From Phenylobacterium sp. (GTDB taxonomy: Bacteria > Pseudomonadota > Alphaproteobacteria > Caulobacterales > Caulobacteraceae), in contig NZ_JAUXVZ010000030.1 of assembly GCF_030680185.1 (NCBI RefSeq), positions 1 through 64,000 on the forward strand: a DNA stretch of 64,000 nt, read 5' to 3'. Both the position numbers and the translations under genes were made by a program. This document shows positions 57,317 through 64,000 of this stretch, piece by piece. Below the pieces are notes generated by a model. It was not told the origin of the DNA. It searched no databases and was given only the letters and a program-made list of their open reading frames with translations. The stretch's first letter is position 1. Each line of letters opens with the position of its first letter.

Positions 57317-57736
57317 TTAGCGCTTGAGCAGATCGAGGACGCGCATCTCCATGGCGCGCGCGGTCTCGATCACATTGAGGTTGGCCTCGTAGGCCCGCTG
57401 GGCCTCGCGCATGTCCATCGCCTCCACCAGGGTGTTGACGTTGGGCAGCTTCACATAGCCCGCGGCGTCGGCCGAAGGGTGGCCCGGCTCGTACTCGGTG
57501 CGGAATGCGCTGGGATCGGCCTGGACCTTGGCCATCCGCACCCCCTGGCCGGCATCGATGCGGCTGGGCTCGAACACGGGCACCTGCCGGCGATAGGGAT
57601 CGCCGCCGGCCTCGCGGGAGGTGGAGTTGGCGTTGGCCAGGTTCTCGGCGATGACCCGCATCCGCGCCTGATGCGCCCGCAGCGCTGTCGCGGCGATCGC
57701 CTGGGCCGCGCCCTGGGTGGTTTTGATCTCAGCCAT
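57317..57736 (-). CDS. flgC: Flagellar basal-body rod protein FlgC
   Basis: Proximal rod component of 139 residues. The N-terminal motif MRVIAENLANANSTSREAGG with DPYRRQVPVFEP, and the C-terminal VKLPNVNTLVEAMDMREAQR then AYEANLNVIETARAM are diagnostic. It lies 20 bases downstream of flgB. Confidence 0.95.
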   Translation of the reverse strand: MAEIKTTQGAAQAIAATALRAHQARMRVIAENLANANSTSREAGGDPYRRQVPVFEPSRIDAGQGVRMAKVQADPSAFRTEYEPGHPSADAAGYVKLPNVNTLVEAMDMREAQRAYEANLNVIETARAMEMRVLDLLKR

Positions 57737-57756
57737 GATCGGTCATCCTCCGCAGA

Positions 57757-58179
57757 TCAGCGCCCGGGCGGGCGGGCTGCGGTGCGCAGCAGATTGAGGG
57801 ATTTCTGGTAGAAGCCGACGGCGGCGTCATAGGCCATGCGCGCCTCCGACATCTTCATCATCTCTTCTTCCAGAACCACCGAATTGCCGTCGAGCGTGGT
57901 CTCGGAATCCTTGGTGCGGATCGACTTGAAGGTCGCCGAGGCCGCCGTGCGATTGACCGTGCCGCTGAGATGCGCAGCCTGGGTGCGGGCGGGCGCGCCG
58001 GCCTGGGCCATCTGCACGCCGCGGACCTGGGCCTGGAAGCTGTAGGCCTTCACATCCTGGGGCTGGTAGCCGGGCGTCTCGGAGTTGGCGACGTTCTGGG
58101 CGATCAGCCGCTGGCGCTCGCCCAGATGGCCCATACGGCCACGCAGCATCGAGAACAGGGGGATGTCGGCCAGGTTCAT
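57757..58179 (-). CDS. flgB: Flagellar basal-body rod protein FlgB
   Basis: Proximal rod protein of 140 residues, with QRLIAQNVANSETPGYQPQD near residue 22 and MMKMSEARMAYDAAVGFYQK near the C-terminus. ATG 58179 (MNLADIPLF) is preferred; an in-frame ATG lies at 58188. First gene of flgB-flgC-fliE, with a perfect CtrA box about 25 bases upstream. Confidence 0.93.
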   Translation of the reverse strand: MNLADIPLFSMLRGRMGHLGERQRLIAQNVANSETPGYQPQDVKAYSFQAQVRGVQMAQAGAPARTQAAHLSGTVNRTAASATFKSIRTKDSETTLDGNSVVLEEEMMKMSEARMAYDAAVGFYQKSLNLLRTAARPPGR

Positions 58180-58203
58180 ACCCAACATGGTGAATAAACA
58201 GGG

Positions 58204-58218
58204 TTAATCGCTCCTTAA
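58204..58218. promoter_or_regulatory. CtrA box between flgB and fliO
   Basis: TTAATCGCTCCTTAA is a perfect TTAA-N7-TTAA. It sits between divergent flgB (start 58179) and fliO (start 58276), both early flagellar operons of the type activated by CtrA~P in Caulobacter. Confidence 0.85.
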
Positions 58219-58275
58219 GAGTGTCTGCGGCAAACCAGGGCCAGACCGACGCCCGTGCGCCGGACAGGTACGCCC

Positions 58276-58611
58276 ATGGATTTCGCCAGTTTCGCCCGGG
58301 CGGTCTTCGCTCTCGCCATCACGGTCGGCCTCATCGGCCTGGCCGCCGTGGCCATGCGCCGTTTTGGCCCCGACGTCATGAGCCGCCTCGCCCCCCACCG
58401 CGCCGAACGCCGGCTGGCGGTGGTGGAGACCCTGGTGCTCGACCCCAGCCGTCGCCTGGTCCTGGTGTCCTGCGACGGGGACGAAAAGCTCCTGCTGCTG
58501 GGCGAGGGTCAGGTTCTGACATCGCAGCCGGTCAGCCCCGCCGCGGTCGCGGCGACGCCCACGTCCGTCCGCCGCAAGGCCTCCAAGCCCAAACCCAAGG
58601 CCGACGCCTGA
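58276..58611 (+). CDS. fliO: Flagellar biosynthesis protein FliO
   Basis: Export-gate assembly factor, 111 residues: one membrane helix (about residues 5-25) and a small cytoplasmic domain with RLAVVETLVLDPSRRLVLVS near residue 43, a pattern of FliO, then a basic Ala/Lys tail. ATG 58276 follows GGACAGGTACGCCC; the frame begins at 58255. Its stop overlaps the fliP start (TGATG). Confidence 0.85.
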   Translation: MDFASFARAVFALAITVGLIGLAAVAMRRFGPDVMSRLAPHRAERRLAVVETLVLDPSRRLVLVSCDGDEKLLLLGEGQVLTSQPVSPAAVAATPTSVRRKASKPKPKADA

Positions 58612-59408
58612 TGCGCGCATTTCTTCGCAGCCTGACCGCCCTGCCCACCGCCGACTGGCGCCGCGCCGCCGGCCTCGCCGTGCTGGTCACCCTGGTCAGC
58701 ATGCTGGGTCCCACCCTGGCCCACGCCCAGGCGCTGAACATCGACCTCGGAACCGGCGCGGGCCTGACCGAGCGGGTGGTGCAGCTGGTCGGCCTGTTGA
58801 CCGTGCTGTCGCTGGCGCCGTCTATCGTCATCATGACCACCTCGTTCGTACGGATCGTGGTCGTGCTGTCGCTGCTGCGCACCGCCCTTGGCCTTCAGCA
58901 GAGCCCGCCCAATGCGGTGATCATCAGCCTGGCCCTGTTCCTCAGCGCCATCATCATGGCGCCCACCTTCGAGCGCTCCTACGAGGACGGCATCCGCCCC
59001 CTGCTCGACCAGGAGATGGAGCTGCCCCAGGCCTTTGAGGCCGCCGGCGCGCCGGTGAAGACCTTCATGCTCTCCCAGGTCGATCGCGAAGACCTGGCCC
59101 TGTTCGTGCGCCTGTCGGAGATCGAGCAGCCGGCGACGGTCGCCGACCTGCCCCTGCGCATCGTCACCCCGGCCTTCATGATCTCGGAGCTGAAACGGGC
59201 CTTCGAGATCGGCTTCCTGCTGTTTGTGCCCTTCCTGGTCATCGACCTGGTGGTGGCCAGCGTGCTGATGAGCATGGGCATGATGATGCTGCCGCCTGTG
59301 GTCATCTCGCTGCCGTTCAAACTGATCTTCTTCGTCCTGGTGGACGGTTGGCGACTTGTCGCCGGCAGTCTGGTCGAGAGCTTCCAGCGCGGCGCCGGCG
59401 GAGGATAG
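58611..59408 (+). CDS. fliP: Flagellar export apparatus protein FliP
   Basis: Core export-gate protein of 265 residues. It has an N-terminal cleavable signal (about residues 1-40, ending AHAQA) and the FliP signatures SIVIMTTSFVRIVVVLSLLR near residue 80, LRIVTPAFMISELKRAFEIG near residue 178 and VASVLMSMGMMMLPPVVISL near residue 210. Starts in overlap with fliO. Dispersed repeats follow. Confidence 0.96.
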   Translation: MRAFLRSLTALPTADWRRAAGLAVLVTLVSMLGPTLAHAQALNIDLGTGAGLTERVVQLVGLLTVLSLAPSIVIMTTSFVRIVVVLSLLRTALGLQQSPPNAVIISLALFLSAIIMAPTFERSYEDGIRPLLDQEMELPQAFEAAGAPVKTFMLSQVDREDLALFVRLSEIEQPATVADLPLRIVTPAFMISELKRAFEIGFLLFVPFLVIDLVVASVLMSMGMMMLPPVVISLPFKLIFFVLVDGWRLVAGSLVESFQRGAGGG

Positions 59409-59448
59409 GGTCGCCAAGCCTAGCCGCCTGACTTGGCCGGGCCTGGAG

Positions 59449-59492
59449 CGCGTTCCGATAAGTGGGAACCGGTTATCGGGGCGAAACGCGCT
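59449..59492. repeat. 44-bp dispersed repeat, copy 2
   Basis: Begins GCGCGTTCCGATAAGTGG and ends GGGGCGAAACGCGC; reverse complement of 19735-19778 with 40 of 44 matches. Lies between convergent fliP and the TetR gene. Confidence 0.8.
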
Positions 59493-59508
59493 CAGGACTT
59501 AGGATTTA

Positions 59509-59555
59509 GAGCCTGATTCAACGATCAGACGGCCCGTCTGATCGCATCAGGCTCT
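59509..59555. repeat. Large hairpin repeat behind fliP/TetR gene
   Basis: AGAGCCTGAT at 59509-59518 pairs perfectly with ATCAGGCTCT at 59546-59555, and an inner stem GATCAGACGG / CCGTCTGATC occurs within. It reaches into the TetR stop codon (59554-59556). It may act as a bidirectional transcription stop or be another dispersed palindrome. Confidence 0.6.
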
Positions 59556-60783
59556 AGCCGAACAGCGCCGCGAGCGAGGTTGTGAGCCGCTTGGCGAGCC
59601 AGGCCCGCCGCGCCGACGGCTCCAGGGCATAGGCCGAACGCATGGCGCCGGTGGCCACGATGGACAGGATATGGGCGTCCAGGCCATCCACCGGATCCGT
59701 CGCATGGTTCATCCGCAGGAGCAGGGTCGCGGAATTTTCGCCACGCGAAGCGCGCAGGTCCTCGGCGTCCCGGCGCAGGTCCGGCTCCCGGATCGCCGCG
59801 GTCAGCAGTTCATCAAGCGCCAGCAGACCCGGGGGCGCCGCCCCGTCGGCGTCGAACAGCGCTTCGGCCATCTCCACGGCCAGTTCGGCTATGGGCCGCC
59901 GAACGCCGGGATCGGGCACAACGCCGCTGCGCACGGTGTGGATCGAGGCGATCAGGTGATCGAAGGCGGCGCGGACCAGGCCGGCCCGGGTGGGGAAGGC
60001 GCCGCTGACAGCCGCAAGGGAAAGTCCGACCTCCGCAGCGACGGCCCGATGGGTCAGCCCCGCCAGGCCCTCTCGCCCCAGCACCTCGGCGGCGGCCGCG
60101 GCGATGCGCCCCGCGCCCCCGGCCAGCCTGGCCTCGGCGCGTTCGGCCAGGCCCGACCGGGCGCGGGCGAGCTGACGCCAGCCGTCCCATCCCCGCGTCG
60201 GCCCCCGCGCCCCGCCCAGTCGGGCACAGTGGCGGTGGACGGTTTCGATCAGCCAGGCGGTCTGATCGGGATAGTCCGGCGCGCCGCCATGAATGCCCAG
60301 GATCGCCTCGGCGAAGTCGGCGCAGGCTTCTGCGGCGCCGGGCGGCAGCTGGAAGGCCGCCACCGCCTGCCGCCAGAAGGCGTCTGACGCCTCCAGCTCC
60401 CGCCGAGCCAGCCCCCGATGGGCCGACGACCGCGCCGCGTCGTGCCGCATTTCACGAAGGACCAGAAAGGCCGGCGCGGCGGCGACCCGCTGCAGGATGA
60501 CGGCGGCGTACCAGCCGGAGAAGGCCTCACGCGGCGGCGCCGCGGCCAAACTGCTCGCCCATGCCCCGCGGTATTCCGCCGCCTGCGTGGCGGCGGCTTC
60601 GAAGGTGGCCGCCAGCAGGCCTTCCCGACCGGCGAAGTGATAGTTGACCGCCGAGGCGCTCTGCCCGGTCAGCTCAGCCAGAGCGCGCGCCGTAACGCTG
60701 CGCAGGCCTCCCGTGGCGAGCAATTCGGAAGCCGTGGCGATCAGCCGATCACGGGCGGAAAACGAGGCGGCGTTGGACTGCAT
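59554..60783 (-). CDS. TetR regulator with two tandem TetR repressor domains
   Basis: A 409-residue protein, about twice the usual TetR length. Domain 1 has its HTH near residues 11-57 (DRLIATASELLATGGLRSVT then SASAVNYHFAGREGLLAATF); domain 2 starts about residue 222 with a second HTH (RIAAAAAEVLGREGLAGLTH then GLSLAAVSGAFPTRAGLVRA). Each is followed by a helical ligand-binding-like region. A single polypeptide thus mimics the TetR dimer. ATG 60783 is chosen since a -10-like GCTATGCT (60791-60798) precedes it; longer starts at 60795 or 60813 exist. Divergent from the TonB receptor gene. Confidence 0.85.
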   Translation of the reverse strand: MQSNAASFSARDRLIATASELLATGGLRSVTARALAELTGQSASAVNYHFAGREGLLAATFEAAATQAAEYRGAWASSLAAAPPREAFSGWYAAVILQRVAAAPAFLVLREMRHDAARSSAHRGLARRELEASDAFWRQAVAAFQLPPGAAEACADFAEAILGIHGGAPDYPDQTAWLIETVHRHCARLGGARGPTRGWDGWRQLARARSGLAERAEARLAGGAGRIAAAAAEVLGREGLAGLTHRAVAAEVGLSLAAVSGAFPTRAGLVRAAFDHLIASIHTVRSGVVPDPGVRRPIAELAVEMAEALFDADGAAPPGLLALDELLTAAIREPDLRRDAEDLRASRGENSATLLLRMNHATDPVDGLDAHILSIVATGAMRSAYALEPSARRAWLAKRLTTSLAALFG

Positions 60784-60822
60784 GGGCGCCAGCATAGCGC
60801 CGTTCGCGATCACCGCCAGCCC

Positions 60823-60842
60823 TGTACAATCGTTCTAGTTGA
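60823..60842 (+). promoter_or_regulatory. Operator-like repeat A
   Basis: TGTACAATCGTTCTAGTTGA; 15 of 20 bases match repeat B at 60944-60963. Its ACAATCGT core is also inverted at 60908-60915 (ACGATTGT). Sits upstream of the double-TetR gene. Confidence 0.4.
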
Positions 60843-60943
60843 GTCCTGACGCCAGCCCCGGTCCGCCGCGCGGCACGGGCTTAAAGGCCGCTTTCGTGGC
60901 TCCATCAACGATTGTTCGCGAAAGTTTCACAGGACCTTCAAGC

Positions 60944-60963
60944 TGTACGTTCGTTCGAACTGA
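60944..60963 (+). promoter_or_regulatory. Operator-like repeat B
   Basis: TGTACGTTCGTTCGAACTGA, containing the palindrome GTTCGAAC; lies 37 bases upstream of the TonB receptor start codon. Candidate site for the neighbouring TetR-type regulator. Confidence 0.4.
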
Positions 60964-61000
60964 TAGGTGAGCGCCACATTTTCTCGGGTGGGGCAACCTC

Positions 61001-63580
61001 GTGACTCGCAAACACATTCTCTTCGCATCGACCCTGATGGGCGGCACGGTCCTCTGGGCTGGCCTGGCTCAGGCGCAGGACGCACAGGTGGACGAATTGA
61101 TCGTCACCGGCTCAATCGTCGGCAGCCAGCGGGCGGCCATCGCCGAGCAGCGCAACGCCGATAACTTGGTCAGCGTCATCGCCGCCGACACGGTCGGCCA
61201 GTTTCCAGATCAGAATTCCGCCGCGGCCCTGGCCCGCATTCCCTCGGTCGCCGTCCAGCGCGACCAGGGCCAGGAACGCTACATCCAGGTGCGCGGCGCG
61301 CCGAACCGTTGGACCAGCGTCTCCATCGACGGGATCAACGCCATCGGGGTGGATGAAGGCGGCGGCCAGCGCGCCTTCCGCTTCGACGCCGTGCCGGCGG
61401 TGATCCTCAGCGCGCTCGAGGTCAACAAGTCGCTGACGCCGGACATGACGGCCGAGGCCATCGTCGCGCGGGTGAACCTGCGGACCTTCTCCCCCTTCGA
61501 CAAGGCGGGCTTCGCCCTCACCGGCGATGTGGGCCTGGGCGAGATGAACCTGGGCGGCGGTCAGCAGGAGCAGTACGCCGCGCGCGCCTCCTGGTCCGGC
61601 GACCAGTTCGGCGTGATCATCGCCGGCTCGCACTACAGCCGCGAACAGGTCACCGACAACCGCGAATTCGCCTATGACGACATCGGTCCGACCATCCTGG
61701 ATATCCGCAGCTATCGGCTGGTGCGCGAGAGCAATGGCGGCCTGTTCGGCGTCGAATATCGCCCGAACGACGATCACCGCCTGTTCGCCAAGAGCCTCTA
61801 CACCGAGTTCAAGGACAACGAGCAGCGCGACCAGTACGTGTTCCAGCTGAGCTCGGCTCTGAGCGGGACCCGCGGTTTCGACAGCGGCGACCTGGTGGGC
61901 GTGCCCTATCGCGGCACCTTCAATGACGGCTACTACGGCAATTCCAACTGGCTGAACACCATTGGCGGCGACCACCAGCTGAACGACTGGAGCGTCGAAT
62001 GGCGGCTCAACTACACCGAGACTGAGAACACCACCGAACTGCCGCTGATCCTCGCCCAGCAGGGCTCTAACCTCCAGCGCGCCTCGCTGACCTACGACAA
62101 GACCGACGCCAAGTTCCCGACGATTTCGCTGGCCACGACCGTGCCCGGCGCGACCGCCGGGACGTTCGCCAGCGGCGCGCCGCTGAGCGCCCTCAACCAG
62201 ACCGCCTTCCCGGTGAACATCGCCCTCCCGCTGGAAGGCGCGGTGACCTCGGAATCCTACGTCTACAAGATCGACGCCGCGCGCGACGCGATGTTCGGCG
62301 CCACGCCGGTCACCGTGCGTCTGGGCGCCGAGTATGATGACCGGACGGTGAGCGGCAATCTGCTGTCGCAGAGCAACACCCTAGTCCTGCCAGCCCTGCT
62401 TCCGCGGATCGGCGCCACGTTCAGCGCGGCCGACTATGTGACGGACCAGCGGTGGACCAGCGGCTTCGCCCGCGGGTTCGACGTGAACTATGTGGACAAC
62501 AAGGCCATGCGGCAGGACCTCATGGCCCTGCTCGACCGGCTGGAAGCCGCCGGCCTCTACAATCCTGCGGCCAACAACGCCCCCGATGGCCGCTACGAAA
62601 TCACCGAAAAGCTCCTGTCGGCCTATGGTTCGGCCAAGTGGGAGATCGGCGCGGCCCAGATCGTCGCCGGCGCCCGGGTCGAGCGGTTCGAACAGACCAT
62701 CGACGGGTTCGTGACCGTGGGAACCGCCACCACGCCGGCGGCCTATGAGAACGAAGACACCTCGATCTTCCCCAGCATCAATGTGAAGTACGACCTGGAC
62801 GCCGACACCGTCCTTCGCGTGGCGCTCTCGACCGGCATCGCCCGCCCGTCCTTCGGCACGGTCCGCGCCGGCGCCTCGATCAACGACATCGGCCGCAGCG
62901 TCACCGGCGGCAACCCGACCCTGGAGCCGGAACGCACCATCGGTCTCGATGGCGCCTATGAGCGCTATCTGACCGGCGCGGGCCTGGCCTCGGTCAGCGC
63001 CTTCTACCGGTCGGTGGACAATGTGCTCTACGACGCGGTCTCCAAAGTCACCGACGACCGCTTCGACGCCACCGGGGTCGACCGGACGGGCTATGACTAC
63101 ACCACCACCCTCAATGGCGGCCGCGGCAAGCTCTATGGCCTGGAGCTGGCCTATCTGCAGCAGTTCGAGTTCCTGCCCGGCGCCTGGAGCGGCCTGGGCT
63201 TCCAGGGCAATGTCACCTTCCTGAAGGGCGATTTCGAAACCCAGGACGGCCGCACCGAGCAGTTCCCCGGCACCTCGGAGCGGATCCTCAACACCTCGGT
63301 CTTCTACGAGAAGTATGGCCTGTCGGCCCGCCTCAGCTACCAGTGGCGCGACGACTGGCAGGACACCATCGGCGGCCTGGGCTCGGGCGAGTTCCGGGCG
63401 GCCACCGAAAGCCTGGACCTGTCCCTGCGCTACGCTGTCAACGACCGCCTCAGCCTCTTCCTCGACGCCAACAACCTCACCGACGAAGTCTATGTCGCCT
63501 ATGAGGGCTCCGAGCAGTTCCCGACGGAAGTCGAACAGATCGGCGCCCGCTGGATGGCCGGCATCCGCTTCACCTACTGA
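61001..63580 (+). CDS. TonB-dependent outer-membrane receptor
   Basis: An 859-residue active transporter. Signal peptide residues 1-25 (cleavage after AQA), TonB-box-like DELIVTGSI near residue 31, plug domain about 45-160 with AAALARIPSVAVQRDQGQER and RGAPNRWTSVSIDG, then a beta-barrel that ends with an aromatic residue (WMAGIRFTY). The barrel contains RVALSTGIARPSFGTVRAGA near residue 620, typical of caulobacterial sugar or peptide receptors. GTG 61001. Substrate cannot be read from sequence. It is followed 14 bases later by a phosphatase-like gene, apparently in one operon. Confidence 0.94.
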   Translation: MTRKHILFASTLMGGTVLWAGLAQAQDAQVDELIVTGSIVGSQRAAIAEQRNADNLVSVIAADTVGQFPDQNSAAALARIPSVAVQRDQGQERYIQVRGAPNRWTSVSIDGINAIGVDEGGGQRAFRFDAVPAVILSALEVNKSLTPDMTAEAIVARVNLRTFSPFDKAGFALTGDVGLGEMNLGGGQQEQYAARASWSGDQFGVIIAGSHYSREQVTDNREFAYDDIGPTILDIRSYRLVRESNGGLFGVEYRPNDDHRLFAKSLYTEFKDNEQRDQYVFQLSSALSGTRGFDSGDLVGVPYRGTFNDGYYGNSNWLNTIGGDHQLNDWSVEWRLNYTETENTTELPLILAQQGSNLQRASLTYDKTDAKFPTISLATTVPGATAGTFASGAPLSALNQTAFPVNIALPLEGAVTSESYVYKIDAARDAMFGATPVTVRLGAEYDDRTVSGNLLSQSNTLVLPALLPRIGATFSAADYVTDQRWTSGFARGFDVNYVDNKAMRQDLMALLDRLEAAGLYNPAANNAPDGRYEITEKLLSAYGSAKWEIGAAQIVAGARVERFEQTIDGFVTVGTATTPAAYENEDTSIFPSINVKYDLDADTVLRVALSTGIARPSFGTVRAGASINDIGRSVTGGNPTLEPERTIGLDGAYERYLTGAGLASVSAFYRSVDNVLYDAVSKVTDDRFDATGVDRTGYDYTTTLNGGRGKLYGLELAYLQQFEFLPGAWSGLGFQGNVTFLKGDFETQDGRTEQFPGTSERILNTSVFYEKYGLSARLSYQWRDDWQDTIGGLGSGEFRAATESLDLSLRYAVNDRLSLFLDANNLTDEVYVAYEGSEQFPTEVEQIGARWMAGIRFTY

Positions 63581-63594
63581 TCTGGAGATTCCTC

Positions 63595-64000
63595 ATGATG
63601 CGATCGACCGCCCGCCGCGGCGCCCTGATTTCCGCGCTCTGCCTCTTCGCCGGAACAGCCCAGGCCGCCATCGTCAACGCTGAGGCCCACCGAGGTCCGG
63701 ACGGCGCCCTGGCCCTATCCTGGACCGAGACCAACGGCGCGGCGGTCGACGTCTTCATGGGCCACGACCCGAAGGCGTCCCTCGAACAGATGACCCTGAT
63801 CTCGTCCGCCGACGGGGACGGCCGCCACAGCGTGGCGCCGGCCTCCCCTGAGGCCCGTCACTACTTCATGCTCCGCGCGGCGGACGGAACCCGGTACCGC
63901 CTGGCCGAACGCTTGGTGCCGCTGGCCGGCGCCATGAACTTCCGCGATGTCGGCGGCTATGAGACCCAGGACGGCCGTTTCGTGCGCTGGGGAAAGATCT
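63595..64000 (+). CDS. Secreted tyrosine phosphatase-like protein (5' part)
   Basis: Frame open to the window end (135 codons). It begins with a signal peptide (MMRSTARRGALISALC... ending AQA at about residue 24), followed by an Ig/fibronectin-like stretch (LALSWTETNGAAVDVFMG near residue 39) and the start of a phosphatase domain, MNFRDVGGYETQDGRFVRWG near residue 115, the hallmark of the bacterial tyrosine/serine phosphatase family (PF13350 type). The catalytic HCxxGKDR loop would lie beyond the window. ATG 63595 follows TGGAGATTCCTC. Cotranscription with the TonB receptor suggests it removes phosphate from an imported compound. Confidence 0.8.
   Translation, partial: MMRSTARRGALISALCLFAGTAQAAIVNAEAHRGPDGALALSWTETNGAAVDVFMGHDPKASLEQMTLISSADGDGRHSVAPASPEARHYFMLRAADGTRYRLAERLVPLAGAMNFRDVGGYETQDGRFVRWGKI

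Overview
The window is GC-rich (roughly 65-70% G+C by eye), densely coded alphaproteobacterial chromosome. Gene content and synteny point to the Caulobacteraceae (Phenylobacterium or Caulobacter-like): cckA close to flhB-fliR-fliQ, sciP directly behind the hook gene flgE, flgK-flgL divergent from fliK-flgD-flgE with back-to-back sigma-54 promoters, an alphaproteobacterial SOS box (GTTC-N7-GTTC) at recA, a CtrA box (TTAA-N7-TTAA) between flagellar operons, and TonB-receptor-based uptake. No tRNA, rRNA, CRISPR array, integrase or intact IS was seen.

Layout. 1-9.6 kb: icd, DUF2254 and DUF2939 membrane proteins, an AEC transporter, a VOC protein with an SOS-like box in front, alaS, recA and a frameshifted glutathione S-transferase. 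9.6-17.4 kb: late flagellar block (flgL, flgK / fliK, flgD, flgE) and sciP, closed by a strong terminator. 17.4-22.2 kb: DUF5367 protein, RusA-like nuclease, fumC, thiolase, mnmA. 22.4-27.9 kb: small protein, opgG-opgH (periplasmic glucan synthesis), a GFA/CENP-V protein, a PI-PLC-like enzyme. 28-36 kb: EAL phosphodiesterase, DUF885 hydrolase, alanine/glycine symporter, M20 peptidase, PAQR/hemolysin III, ExoD. 36-42 kb: cckA, a YghU-type GST, DUF4126, flhB-fliR-fliQ. 42.2-45.9 kb: one large YobI/KAP-type membrane P-loop NTPase of visibly lower GC (about 55% in a sampled stretch), the clearest foreign element. 46-55.4 kb: alpha/beta hydrolase, corA, SDR, a basic protein, an FdhF/YdeP-type molybdoenzyme with fdhD, two small proteins, and a glycine betaine/choline-type ABC importer. 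55.5-59.4 kb: Tat-exported amidohydrolase and early flagellar genes (fliE, flgC, flgB / fliO, fliP). 59.4-64 kb: dispersed repeats, a double-TetR regulator divergent from a TonB-dependent receptor, and a tyrosine phosphatase-like gene cut by the window end.

How it fits together. Four flagellar clusters share the window with two controllers of the master regulator CtrA: CckA, which feeds phosphate towards CtrA, and SciP, which inhibits it. The early genes carry a CtrA box and the late hook genes carry sigma-54 promoters, as expected for the Caulobacter flagellar cascade. Best candidates for new biology are the solitary YobI/KAP NTPase, the SOS-like control of a VOC protein, the double-TetR / TonB receptor / secreted phosphatase locus with repeated operator-like sequences, a 27-bp promoter-region element shared by two distant genes, and a 44-bp inverted dispersed repeat.
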